The notes: generated by a model not told the origin, from the sequence alone. Shown: positions 6,421-13,715, counted from the first letter of the stretch. The stretch: 19,939 nt of DNA from Acidobacteriota bacterium (GCA_003223675.1 QHVW01000218.1:1-19939), one strand, 5' to 3'. Made by a program: numbers and translations.

Positions 6421-7653
6421 ATGCTCCGCTCCATCGTCGCCACCTACCGGGAAGCGTTCTCGGGCCTGAGCCGATCCGTCTGGCTGCTGTCGATCGCTTC
6501 GCTGATCAACCGCGCCGGCACGATGGTGATGCCCTTCCTGGTGCTGTTCCTGGTCAAGAAGCGGGGTTTCACCGAGATCCAGGCGGGGCAGACCCTGGCG
6601 CTCTACGGCCTGGCGGCGATGGCGGCCTCATATTACGGCGGCCGGCTGTGCGACCGCTTCGGCCCGTTGCGGGTCATGCAGTGGAGCCTGGTGCTGACCG
6701 GGCTCTCGTTCTGGGCGCTGGGCGCGGCCCCGGGCCGGCTGGCGATCTCGGCGATGGTGCTCGTCCTGGCCCTGGTGGGGGAGGTGTTCCGGCCGGCCAA
6801 CCTGTCGGCGCTGACGGTGGCGAGCGACGCGGGGGAGCGGGCGCGGAGCATCGCGCTGATGCGGCTCGCCGTCAACGCGGGCATGACGGTGGGCCCGTCG
6901 GTGGGCGGGCTGCTGGCGGCGCTCAGCTACGGCTGGCTGTTCCTGGTGGACGGCGCGACCTCGATCCTCGCCGCGGGCCTGCTCTTCTTCGCCTTCCCGG
7001 GCGCGCGGACCCCGGGAGCGCCCGCCCCTCGTCCGGCGGGATCGGCGCCTGCCCGGTCCCCCTTCCGGGACCTGCCGGTGATGGCGATCCTGGGGCTGAT
7101 GTTCCTGCTCAACACGGTGACCTTCCAGACCGTCAGCACCTTCGCGCTCACGCTGCGGGACCTCGACGGCTTCTCGGAGGCGCGGATCGGCGTGACGCTG
7201 GCGGTGAACACCGTGATCATCATCCTCTTCGAGATGGTCCTGATCCACTCGCTCGCGCGCCGCGATCCGCTGAAGGTCGCGGGGCTGGGGGCCTTCCTGT
7301 TCTGCGGCGGGCTGGCCCTGCTGCCGCTGGGGAGGGGGTTCGGCTATGTGATCCTCACCGTGGCGGTGTGGACGGTGGGGGAGATGCTGACCTTCCCGCT
7401 GGTGACCAGCGCCATCGCCGACCGGGCGCCGCAGGAGCTCCGCGGCACCTACATGGGGCTGCTGAATTTCTCCTTCGCCTCCGCCTTCGTGGTGGCCCCG
7501 CTGGTGGGCACCTGGGTCTACCAGCACCTTGGAGCCCGGACGCTCTGGCTCGGCTGCGGGGTGGTGGGGCTGGTGGTGGGGGCGGGGTTTTATGCGGTGG
7601 CGGCGGGGGCGGGGCGGCCGGCGGGGGTGCAACAGCCCCAGGCGGAGATGTAG
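6421..7653 (+). CDS. MFS transporter
   Basis: This 410-residue protein has the hydrophobic profile of a 12-helix major facilitator. The loop between helices 2 and 3 carries motif A in the form YYGGRLCDRFGPLRVMQW (about residues 73-90), and the N-terminal RAGTMVMPFLVLFLVKKRGF is typical of drug or metabolite exporters of the MdtH/Bcr-like type. An Ala/Pro-rich cytoplasmic loop near residues 198-217 joins the two halves. The start is at 6421 because the first helix follows closely, although heptamer repeats occupy the place of a ribosome-binding site. Its TAG stop lies in the first bases of a repeat arm. The substrate cannot be predicted. Confidence 0.92.
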   Translation: MLRSIVATYREAFSGLSRSVWLLSIASLINRAGTMVMPFLVLFLVKKRGFTEIQAGQTLALYGLAAMAASYYGGRLCDRFGPLRVMQWSLVLTGLSFWALGAAPGRLAISAMVLVLALVGEVFRPANLSALTVASDAGERARSIALMRLAVNAGMTVGPSVGGLLAALSYGWLFLVDGATSILAAGLLFFAFPGARTPGAPAPRPAGSAPARSPFRDLPVMAILGLMFLLNTVTFQTVSTFALTLRDLDGFSEARIGVTLAVNTVIIILFEMVLIHSLARRDPLKVAGLGAFLFCGGLALLPLGRGFGYVILTVAVWTVGEMLTFPLVTSAIADRAPQELRGTYMGLLNFSFASAFVVAPLVGTWVYQHLGARTLWLGCGVVGLVVGAGFYAVAAGAGRPAGVQQPQAEM

Positions 7654-7745
7654 GGGCGGCCCTGTGTGGCCGCCCTGGGCGGGGGAATCTCCGGGAAAAC
7701 GTGTGCCCTCAGAACAGGGCGGCCACACAGGGCCGCCCCTACATC
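7647..7745. repeat. Paired REP-like elements: perfect 31-bp inverted repeat
   Basis: The arms 7647-7677 and 7715-7745 are exact reverse complements separated by 37 nt. Each arm also contains its own palindrome (gggcggcc ... ggccgccc), so it can fold alone or with its partner, as in bacterial interspersed mosaic elements. It occupies the gap between the convergent MFS and flavin reductase genes and could end transcription from both sides. The MFS stop codon lies inside the left arm. Arms of the form gtaggggcgg... are common interspersed repeats in several phyla. Confidence 0.9.
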
Positions 7746-7761
7746 CTTCCGAGAGAGGTGA

Positions 7762-8301
7762 TCAGGCCTCCGGCTCCTCATGCAGCCGGAGCTTGCGGTA
7801 GCCGCGGTTCCAGTAGATGAGCGGCGGCGCCTCTTCGTGGGGCACGTTGCTCGCCACCACCTCGCCCACGTAGATGGTGTGCGTGCCCGCCGGGTAGCGC
7901 GCGTGGATGCGGCAGTCGAGCCAGGCGAGGGCGTCCGTCAGCACGGGAGCGCCGGTCTCGGCGTTCGACCAGTTGCCCATGGCGAAGCGGTCCTCGTCCT
8001 TCACCCAGGCGAAGCGGTTGGAGAGCTCGGCCTGCCCCTCGCCCAGGATGTTCACCGCGAACACCGCCTCCGGCTCCTGCAGCATGGGATAGGCCTTGTG
8101 ACGGTTCTCGATGGTGATCGAGATCAGCGCCGGCTCGGCCGAGACCGACGCGAAAGCCGAAACGGTGAGCCCATGCGTCTTGTCCCCCGCGCGCACGGTC
8201 ACGATGGTGACCCCGGCGGGGAAGTGGCGTAGCGCCTTCCGGAATTCCTCTGACGAGATCACGGTACGAGTCTCCTCAACCTCAACCATAGCTACAGACA
8301 T
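7762..8301 (-). CDS. Flavin reductase family protein (FMN-binding split barrel)
   Basis: This 179-residue protein matches the flavin reductase-like split-barrel family. After a short leader it reads FRKALRHFPAGVTIVTVRAG, then HGLTVSAFASVSAEPALISI, the flavin-contacting strand and loop, then FAVNILGEGQAELSNRFAW and a late AWLDCRIHARY-GTHTIYVGEV. Members bind FMN and use NAD(P)H to reduce free flavin for a partner monooxygenase, or act as oxygenase components. No monooxygenase is adjacent, so its partner must be elsewhere. The ATG at 8301 follows GAGGGGAG at good spacing. It is convergent with the MFS gene across the repeat pair. Confidence 0.92.
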   Translation of the reverse strand: MSVAMVEVEETRTVISSEEFRKALRHFPAGVTIVTVRAGDKTHGLTVSAFASVSAEPALISITIENRHKAYPMLQEPEAVFAVNILGEGQAELSNRFAWVKDEDRFAMGNWSNAETGAPVLTDALAWLDCRIHARYPAGTHTIYVGEVVASNVPHEEAPPLIYWNRGYRKLRLHEEPEA

Positions 8302-8324
8302 GACTGTCTCCCCTCATTGTAAAC

Positions 8325-8347
8325 GCTCCGGGCATTCGCACCGGAGC
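8325..8347 (-). promoter_or_regulatory. Inverted repeat upstream of the flavin reductase gene
   Basis: A perfect 7-bp inverted repeat (GCTCCGG at 8325-8331 with CCGGAGC at 8341-8347) with a 9-nt centre lies 24 bases upstream of the flavin reductase start. It could be an operator or a leader hairpin. Nothing distinguishes these from sequence alone. Confidence 0.3.
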
Positions 8348-8469
8348 TTATTCATGGCATTCGACTTGCACCTATAGTGGTCCGAGGGCCGCTGAGTGGG
8401 ACAGTGGCGTGATCTTGAACCAATCCTGAAATTCAACCGGCGGCCGTGGGGCTGCCAGGAGAGCCGATC

Positions 8470-8631
8470 ATGGGCAAGATGAAGAAGGTCAAGTCGGGCG
8501 TGAAGGGGGTGCTGAATCAGCGGGTCCGCATGGGGTTCTTCACCGTTCCCCTGTGGGTGGTCGGCGCCGTGTACCTGACCCGGGTGATCCGCAACCGGCG
8601 GCGGCAGGCGCAGGCGGAGACGTACGCGTAG
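8470..8631 (+). CDS. Small single-pass membrane protein, 53 residues
   Basis: The ATG at 8470 is preceded by AGGAG at suitable spacing, which favours it over the upstream in-frame ATG at 8446. The protein has a very basic N-terminus (MGKMKKVKSGVKGVLNQRVR), one hydrophobic stretch (MGFFTVPLWVVGAVYLTRVI) and a basic tail (RNRRRQAQAETYA). Basic residues on both sides of a single helix suggest an inner-membrane peptide. I recognise no family. Its TAG stop sits at the base of a GC hairpin. It is flanked by the divergent flavin reductase and the porin operon, with no sign of coupling to either. Confidence 0.6.
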   Translation: MGKMKKVKSGVKGVLNQRVRMGFFTVPLWVVGAVYLTRVIRNRRRQAQAETYA

Positions 8632-8650
8632 GCGGGGGCGGCCCCCGCCT
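8630..8650 (+). terminator. GC hairpin at the end of the small membrane protein gene
   Basis: A perfect 9-bp stem (aggcggggg at 8630-8638 with cccccgcct at 8642-8650) closes a 3-nt loop and starts within the TAG stop codon. There is no T-run, so it would be a weak or factor-assisted terminator, or another REP-like element. Confidence 0.45.
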
Positions 8651-8659
8651 GTCCCCTCT

Positions 8660-8815
8660 CCCATCGCCCTCCCACCTACCGGGAGAGGGAGACTCGGTTG
8701 AAGCGGTGGTGCGGATAGGATGCATTTCCACACCATCATCGATTCTGAAAACCACCCTACAAGCACCGCGGCCTCAGCAAAGTCCCCCTCTCCCGGACGG
8801 TGGGAGGGCGATGGG
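8660..8815. repeat. Near-perfect 30-bp inverted repeat pair upstream of the porin operon
   Basis: The arms 8660-8689 and 8786-8815 are reverse complements at 28 of 30 positions and are separated by 96 nt. Each arm also has an internal palindrome (ctctccc / gggagag type). The pair fills most of the 269-bp gap before the porin gene and resembles the C/T-rich interspersed repeats found between genes in many genomes. Confidence 0.75.
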
Positions 8816-8900
8816 CATGGTGAGGTTCCCTTTACTGCGGACCGGCATCCATCTAAGCTACCCGCCTAGCTCGTAGTGTTGTTTGGAGGGCAGCCGACAG

Positions 8901-10256
8901 ATGGCGTTGCTGAGATCTCTTGGGGGATGGGGCGTCGTGGTGTGGCTCGGTGCGGTGCCGTGGGTGTCCCCGGCCCGGGCGCAGGAGCCTCCGGCCGAGG
9001 GATCGGGGTGGGAGCACCGGTTCGGCCTGGAGGTCCGGGCGAATTACCGGCACAGCGAGGACAACCGCTTCAAGACGCCGTTCACGATCCAGGGCATCCC
9101 CGTCTTCGAGGAGACGGTCGACCCCGGGTCGCACTACGAATTCTCGGACGTCACCCTGTTCGCCGACGTGAGCCGGGGGGACCTCTTCACCTTCCACGGC
9201 AAGCTCGACCTCATCGACCTCTACGACCGCAATCCCACGTCCACCGGCCAGAAGGCCGACATCGACGAGGCGTGGGTCCGCTTCGGCCGCGAGCCCGACC
9301 CGGCCACCCTGGCGCCGCGCAGCGGGGTCTACCTCAAGGTGGGCAAGATTCCCAAGTTCGAGCGGCAGGACGACCGCCATCTCCAGAGCTACGGCCTGGT
9401 CTCGACCGCCTTCAACCGCTTCGAGGAGACGGGCGCCGAGATGGGCGTCCACCTGGGAAGGCATCTGTATCTGAAGCTCCGGGGCGCCTCCGGCAATCCC
9501 GTCTTCCTGCGCGATCCGAACGCCCTCGCCGGCGACAACGGAACGCCCGGCCGCCACACCCCGGTCCCGACCTCGGACCTCAACAGCGGCATCGACATCC
9601 TCTACAACGCCCATTACGCCAACCTCAGCGTCGACGGTAAATTCGAGACGGGGGTCGGGATCGGCTGGCGCCTGGCGGACGAGGCGGGGCGCAACGGCCT
9701 CGACCTGCTGGGCTGGTGGAACGAGCGCAAGCTGGCCGACCGGGTCGAGATCCACGGCACCTTCTACGGCGGCGACCTCGACATCCTCAACGGCCCGGAG
9801 GTCCCCGGCGTCAAGCCGGGGGACGTCACCTATCCGATCACCAGCGACCGCAAACGGGAGGCCGGCGGCAACGTCTGGCTCTACCTGGGCGGCTTCTCCT
9901 TCTTCGGCCAGTACGTGGACCAGGACCTGGCCGGCCTGCCGCGCACGGGCTGGGAGGCGGAGGCCGCGTGGCGCTTCAACCTGCCGCTCGTCTGGGGCAT
10001 CGCCGGGCGCCAGCTCTTCCCCTCGATCGCTCCCGCCGTGCGCTACTCGGCGCTCGACAACCACTTCCGCAATCCCAGGCTGACGCCGAGCCCGAGCTTC
10101 GCCTGGGACTGGGAGAAGGCCGACGCCGGCCTCCGCCTGGGGCTGATCCCCGGCCTCGACCTGACGGTGGAATACACCAAGAACACCTTCACCCTGGCCT
10201 CCGGGGCGAAGAAGAACAACAACGAATGGCTGACCACGCTGGCATGGAGGCTGTGA
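8901..10256 (+). CDS. Outer-membrane beta-barrel, porin-like
   Basis: This 451-residue protein has a signal peptide (VVVWLGAVPWVSPARAQ) cleaved before EPPAEG. The mature part alternates polar and hydrophobic residues in short strands with many Asp, Gly, Tyr and Trp: FGLEVRANYRH, HYEFSDVTLFADVSRG, GVYLKVGKIPKFERQDDRHL, ETGVGIGWRLADEAG, DLTVEYTKNTFTLA, and a final strand WLTTLAWRL. The layout resembles phosphate-selective or OprP/O-like porins with 16 or so strands. The ending is Leu rather than the classical Phe. ATG 8901 has GGAGG upstream; a TTG at 8883 is a less likely start. It is the first gene of a four-gene run and would supply the outer-membrane pore. The solute is not predictable. Confidence 0.8.
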   Translation: MALLRSLGGWGVVVWLGAVPWVSPARAQEPPAEGSGWEHRFGLEVRANYRHSEDNRFKTPFTIQGIPVFEETVDPGSHYEFSDVTLFADVSRGDLFTFHGKLDLIDLYDRNPTSTGQKADIDEAWVRFGREPDPATLAPRSGVYLKVGKIPKFERQDDRHLQSYGLVSTAFNRFEETGAEMGVHLGRHLYLKLRGASGNPVFLRDPNALAGDNGTPGRHTPVPTSDLNSGIDILYNAHYANLSVDGKFETGVGIGWRLADEAGRNGLDLLGWWNERKLADRVEIHGTFYGGDLDILNGPEVPGVKPGDVTYPITSDRKREAGGNVWLYLGGFSFFGQYVDQDLAGLPRTGWEAEAAWRFNLPLVWGIAGRQLFPSIAPAVRYSALDNHFRNPRLTPSPSFAWDWEKADAGLRLGLIPGLDLTVEYTKNTFTLASGAKKNNNEWLTTLAWRL

Positions 10257-10258
10257 GG

Positions 10259-11083
10259 ATGGGAACGTCTTGTCCGGCTTTGCCGCCCGGGATTGAAATC
10301 CCGGGCTACCGACGGCCGTCCCGTCCGGGACTTCCAAATCATGCCCTGCTGAGCCCCGGGAAGGGGCGACCGCAGGTAGCCCGGGATTTCAATCCCGGGC
10401 GGCAAAGCCGGGCCGCCTTGTTTGCGGCCAGTCTCGCCCTCCTCGCCCTGCCTGCCCTCGCCGACGACCTCCACGGCCACCTCCAGCTCCTCGCCAAGGG
10501 GGGCAAGGAGCCGGCGAAGGGGAGCGACGTGCGGCAGGCGGTGGTCTATTTCGAGCCGGCCAATCCGCAGGCGGTGAAGGCGCCCGAGAAGCCGTTCGAG
10601 ATGGTCACGCGGCGCAAGGAGCTCGTGCCCCGTCTGCTGGTGATCCCGAGAGGATCGAAGGTGCGCTTCCCCAACGAGGACCCCATCCTCCACAACGTCT
10701 TCTCGGTCTCGGCGCCCAACCAGTTCGACCTCGGCCTCTACCAGAAGGGGCCGGGCAAGGAGAAGCGATTCGAGCAGCCGGGCCTCGTGCGGGTCTACTG
10801 CAACGTTCACCACGACATGGTCGCCTATATCCTCGTGCTCGATACGCCGCTCCACGCCACGCCGGACGCCAACGGCGAATTCGCCCTCCTCGGGCTGCCG
10901 CGCGGGCCGGGGAAGCTCACCGTCTGGCACGAGCAGGCGGACCCCTGGACGATGAGCGTCGACCTGCCGCAGAAGGGGCCGCTCACCATCGGGCTGCAGA
11001 TCGTGCGGCCGCTCATCCCGTCGCACCTGAACAAATCGGGGAAGTCCTACTTCCGCTCGGGAGACCGCTACGAAAACCGCTGA
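10259..11083 (+). CDS. Periplasmic cupredoxin-like protein with type-1 copper site ('methylamine utilization protein'-like)
   Basis: From the ATG at 10259 (two bases after the porin stop, GGAGG upstream) the protein has 274 residues. The secretion signal is at about 52-68 (AALFAASLALLALPALA). The mature part has a cupredoxin fold: SKVRFPNEDPILHNVFSVSA gives His145, and VYCNVHHDMVAYILV gives Cys181, His184 and Met187, a complete type-1 copper ligand set. A later GEFALLGLPRGPGKLTVWHE resembles a carboxypeptidase-regulatory-type beta domain. Residues 6-51 are encoded by an inserted repeat pair; removing it leaves MGTSC joined to AALFAASLALL. TTG 10418 is the alternative start. It would hold copper in the periplasm as an electron carrier or sensor. 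It overlaps the open frame of the kinase gene. Confidence 0.85.
   Translation: MGTSCPALPPGIEIPGYRRPSRPGLPNHALLSPGKGRPQVARDFNPGRQSRAALFAASLALLALPALADDLHGHLQLLAKGGKEPAKGSDVRQAVVYFEPANPQAVKAPEKPFEMVTRRKELVPRLLVIPRGSKVRFPNEDPILHNVFSVSAPNQFDLGLYQKGPGKEKRFEQPGLVRVYCNVHHDMVAYILVLDTPLHATPDANGEFALLGLPRGPGKLTVWHEQADPWTMSVDLPQKGPLTIGLQIVRPLIPSHLNKSGKSYFRSGDRYENR
10274..10411. repeat. Paired palindromic repeat (perfect 37-bp inverted repeat) inside the cupredoxin gene
   Basis: The arms 10274-10310 and 10375-10411 are exact reverse complements over 37 bp with a 64-nt spacer. Each arm contains its own palindrome (cccgggattgaaatcccggg). The whole block is 138 bp, exactly 46 codons, so it keeps the reading frame of the cupredoxin gene. 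Repeats of this gtagcccgggatt type are otherwise found between genes. Confidence 0.92.
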
Positions 11084-11138
11084 CCGGAGCCGCCGCGGGC
11101 TGTCGCTGGAGACCCGGATCTTCCTCGTCTCCTCGCTG

Positions 11139-13688
11139 TTGATCGCCCTGCTGGTGGGCGCCGCGGTGGCGGTGACCCTGTTGACCTTGCGGGGGATCGC
11201 CGGCAATGCCGCGCTCGATTCGCTGCGCGGCAGCGCGGCGGCCCAGACGGCCTTCCAGGAGCAGCGCTACCGGCAGCTCCTGCTCATCTCCCGCCTGTTC
11301 GCGGCGGACGCCAACATCAGCGTCTATCTCTCCGAGGCGGCCAACACCCGCGACACCCGCTCCATCCTCGACCTGCTCACCACGCGGCAGAGCGACCTCG
11401 GGTTTGACTTCGCCATCGTGCTCGATCCCCAGGGGCGGGTGGTCGCCCGCACCGACCGTTCCGAGGGAGCGGGGGAGGACCTCTCGAAGCGGCCGCTGGT
11501 GGCGGCGGCCCTGGCGGCGGACAACCGGGAGAGCCGCGGCGTCTGGCGCGAGGGGGACCGCCTCTATTACGCGGTGGCGGTGCCGCTGGTGAAGGACTTC
11601 ACCCCGTTCGGCTCGTTGATCACCGGCTTCCAGATCAACGATCAGGCCGAGGGGGTCAAGGAGGTGCGTGACGTCAGCGGCGCCGACATCGCCTTCGTCG
11701 TCGCGGGGCCGCAGGGGCCGAAGATCGTCGCCACCACGCTGCCGCCGTCGACCGCCCGCAGCCTCTCCACGATGATGAAGGGGGGCCGGGACCGCATGGG
11801 TGCCGCCATGCGCGCCGGCCAGGCGGTGCCGCGGACCGAGCTGTCGCTCGACGACGAGCCGTGGATCGCGGTCGCCTCCCCCCTGCGCGATGCCGACGGC
11901 ACGCCGGTGGGAGAGACGGTGGCGCTCGCCTCGCTGAAGAAGGAGCTCGCCAGCTACCGGCAGATCCAGAACGTCCTGCTGGGCACCGGCCTCGCCGCCG
12001 TGCTCCTCGCGCCGTTCCTCTCCTTCGCCTTCGCCCGCCGGGCCATGCGTCCGGTGCGCCAGCTCGCCGACGCCGCCGAGGCCGCCCGGCAGGGGGATTA
12101 CGACCAGAAGATCGATTCCGACCGCAACGATGAGGTGGGACGGCTTGCCCATACGTTCCATGAGCTGCTGGCCGATCTGCGCGAAAAACGGGACATGGAA
12201 GAGTACGTCAACGATCTCTCCCGGAGCCTTCCGGAGCCGGCGTCGGCCCGCGTCCTCCTGGGCGAGGCGCAGACGCGGGAGGTGCTGCTGCTGGCCGTCG
12301 AGCTGCGCCAGTACGCCCGCGCGGCGGCCGGCGAGCCGCGCGAGGCCCTGGCCACGCTGGCGGCCGATCTCGAGCGGATCACCTCCGCCATCGCCCGCGG
12401 GCGCGGCCAGGTGGAGGCCGTCGCGGGGCACCGGGTGCTCGCCCGCTTCGAGGGGGAGAGCCGGGGCAACCGCGCGCTGGCGGTGGCCTCGCGGATCCTC
12501 GACGGCGTGACCGTGGTCCAGGGCGTCGAGCTGCCGGCCATCGCGCTGGCGTCCGGCAAGGCGGTCACCGGCCCGGTCACCTGGGGGGAGCGGGCCGAGC
12601 GCGCCCTGGTGGGACTCCCCGTGCAGCAGCTCGAAAGCCTGCTCCGCGAGGCCACCTCGGGCGAGATCCTGATGTCGCGCGAGGTCTACGAGGAGCTCAA
12701 GGGGACCTTCGAGTCCGCCGGCTACCGGCTGGCCCCGCGGCGGGGCGTGATCACGCCGCAGCCGCTCTACGTGATCGGCTCGCAGATGGCCTCGGATCTG
12801 ACGGGTGAACGGGCCGCGCAGGCCGAGACGCTGACCCCGGCGGGGGTGGCCACCCTCACCGGCATCTCGCCGGGGGCACTGCTGGGGCAGCGCTTCGAGA
12901 TCCTCTCGGTCCTGGGGGCCGGCGGCATGGGGATCGTCTACAAGGCGCGCGACCGCGAGCTCGACGATCTCGTGGCCCTCAAGATGCTGAAGCGCGACCT
13001 CTGGGGAGACCGCTCCCAGCTCGACCGCCTGAAGAGCGAGCTCAAGCTGGCGCGCAAGATCACCCATCCCAACGTGCTGCGCACCTACGACTTCGGCGAC
13101 ATCGACGGCGTGCCCTACATCTCGATGGAGTACGTGCGCGGGGTGACCCTGCGCTACATGCTCGACCAGACGCGGCGGCTCCCCTATTCGGCGGGGCTGC
13201 GCCTGGCCAAGCAGCTCTGCTCCGGGCTCGCCGCGGCCCACGCGGTGGGCGTGCTCCACCGCGACATCAAGCCGGAGAACCTGATCCTCGAGCCCACCGG
13301 CAACGCCAAGCTGATGGACTTCGGCATCGCCCGGCCGATCGACCGCATGGCTCCCGGGCAGACTCAGGCCGGCTTCATCGTGGGCACGCCGCAGTACCTG
13401 CCGCCGGAGATCCTCCAGGGGAAGGAGGCCGATCCGCGGTCCGACATCTACGCCTGCGGCATCGTGCTCTACGAGATCTTCGCCGGCGGCCTGCCGTTCG
13501 AGGGCCCCACGGCCATGGACATCATGGTCAAGCACCTGCGGGAGGAGCCGGCGCCGCCGAGCGCCCGCTGGCGCGAGATCCCGCCGGTGCTGGAGGCGGC
13601 CATCCTGAGATGCCTGAAGAAAGATCCCGACCAGCGCTACCGCGCCGTCTCGGAGCTGCTGCGGGATCTGGAAGGGCTCAGCACCTAG
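11139..13688 (+). CDS. Transmembrane receptor Ser/Thr protein kinase with HAMP and degenerate cyclase-like domain
   Basis: This 849-residue protein has a first membrane helix (about 1-20), a periplasmic sensor region of the dCache type (about 21-275, with FDFAIVLDPQGRVVARTD), a second helix (277-300), HAMP (300-350), a class III nucleotide-cyclase-like domain (about 375-545) and a C-terminal kinase (582-849). The kinase is complete: GAGGMG loop from 594, Lys615, HRDIKPEN with Asp709, DFG at 727-729, and GTPQYLPPE. The cyclase-like domain has lost metal ligands (Glu in place of the first Asp; GH instead of GD at 430-431), so it is probably regulatory. The sequence RRGLSLETRIFLVSSL just before TTG 11139 is in frame and looks like native N-terminus, so a CTG start at about 11100 is likely. 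It is operonic with its neighbours. Confidence 0.9.
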   Translation: MIALLVGAAVAVTLLTLRGIAGNAALDSLRGSAAAQTAFQEQRYRQLLLISRLFAADANISVYLSEAANTRDTRSILDLLTTRQSDLGFDFAIVLDPQGRVVARTDRSEGAGEDLSKRPLVAAALAADNRESRGVWREGDRLYYAVAVPLVKDFTPFGSLITGFQINDQAEGVKEVRDVSGADIAFVVAGPQGPKIVATTLPPSTARSLSTMMKGGRDRMGAAMRAGQAVPRTELSLDDEPWIAVASPLRDADGTPVGETVALASLKKELASYRQIQNVLLGTGLAAVLLAPFLSFAFARRAMRPVRQLADAAEAARQGDYDQKIDSDRNDEVGRLAHTFHELLADLREKRDMEEYVNDLSRSLPEPASARVLLGEAQTREVLLLAVELRQYARAAAGEPREALATLAADLERITSAIARGRGQVEAVAGHRVLARFEGESRGNRALAVASRILDGVTVVQGVELPAIALASGKAVTGPVTWGERAERALVGLPVQQLESLLREATSGEILMSREVYEELKGTFESAGYRLAPRRGVITPQPLYVIGSQMASDLTGERAAQAETLTPAGVATLTGISPGALLGQRFEILSVLGAGGMGIVYKARDRELDDLVALKMLKRDLWGDRSQLDRLKSELKLARKITHPNVLRTYDFGDIDGVPYISMEYVRGVTLRYMLDQTRRLPYSAGLRLAKQLCSGLAAAHAVGVLHRDIKPENLILEPTGNAKLMDFGIARPIDRMAPGQTQAGFIVGTPQYLPPEILQGKEADPRSDIYACGIVLYEIFAGGLPFEGPTAMDIMVKHLREEPAPPSARWREIPPVLEAAILRCLKKDPDQRYRAVSELLRDLEGLST

Positions 13689-13715
13689 AGGCAGGGGAGA
13701 CGAGGGAGAACAAAG

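Noticed and set aside
8373..8378. TATAGT -10-like box before the small membrane protein
   Set aside because: No acceptable -35 box lies 16-18 bases upstream, so the single hexamer is not sufficient.
8829..8857. Possible porin promoter (TTTACT, 17 bases, TAAGCT)
   Set aside because: Both boxes match the consensus poorly (four and three of six), no better than chance in this region.
8853..10337. 494-codon open frame on the minus strand opposite the porin
   Set aside because: The plus strand has a signal peptide and beta-strand pattern. The minus frame is Val/Glu/Gly/Arg-rich without features.
10274..10411. Insertion sequence with terminal inverted repeats
   Set aside because: Only 64 nt lie between the arms, with no transposase and no visible target duplication. 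It fits a paired palindromic repeat instead.
11013..13535. 840-codon open frame on the minus strand opposite the receptor kinase
   Set aside because: It is antisense to a gene with clear kinase and HAMP motifs, is rich in His, Arg, Gly and Gln, and shows no domain. It is a GC-driven shadow.
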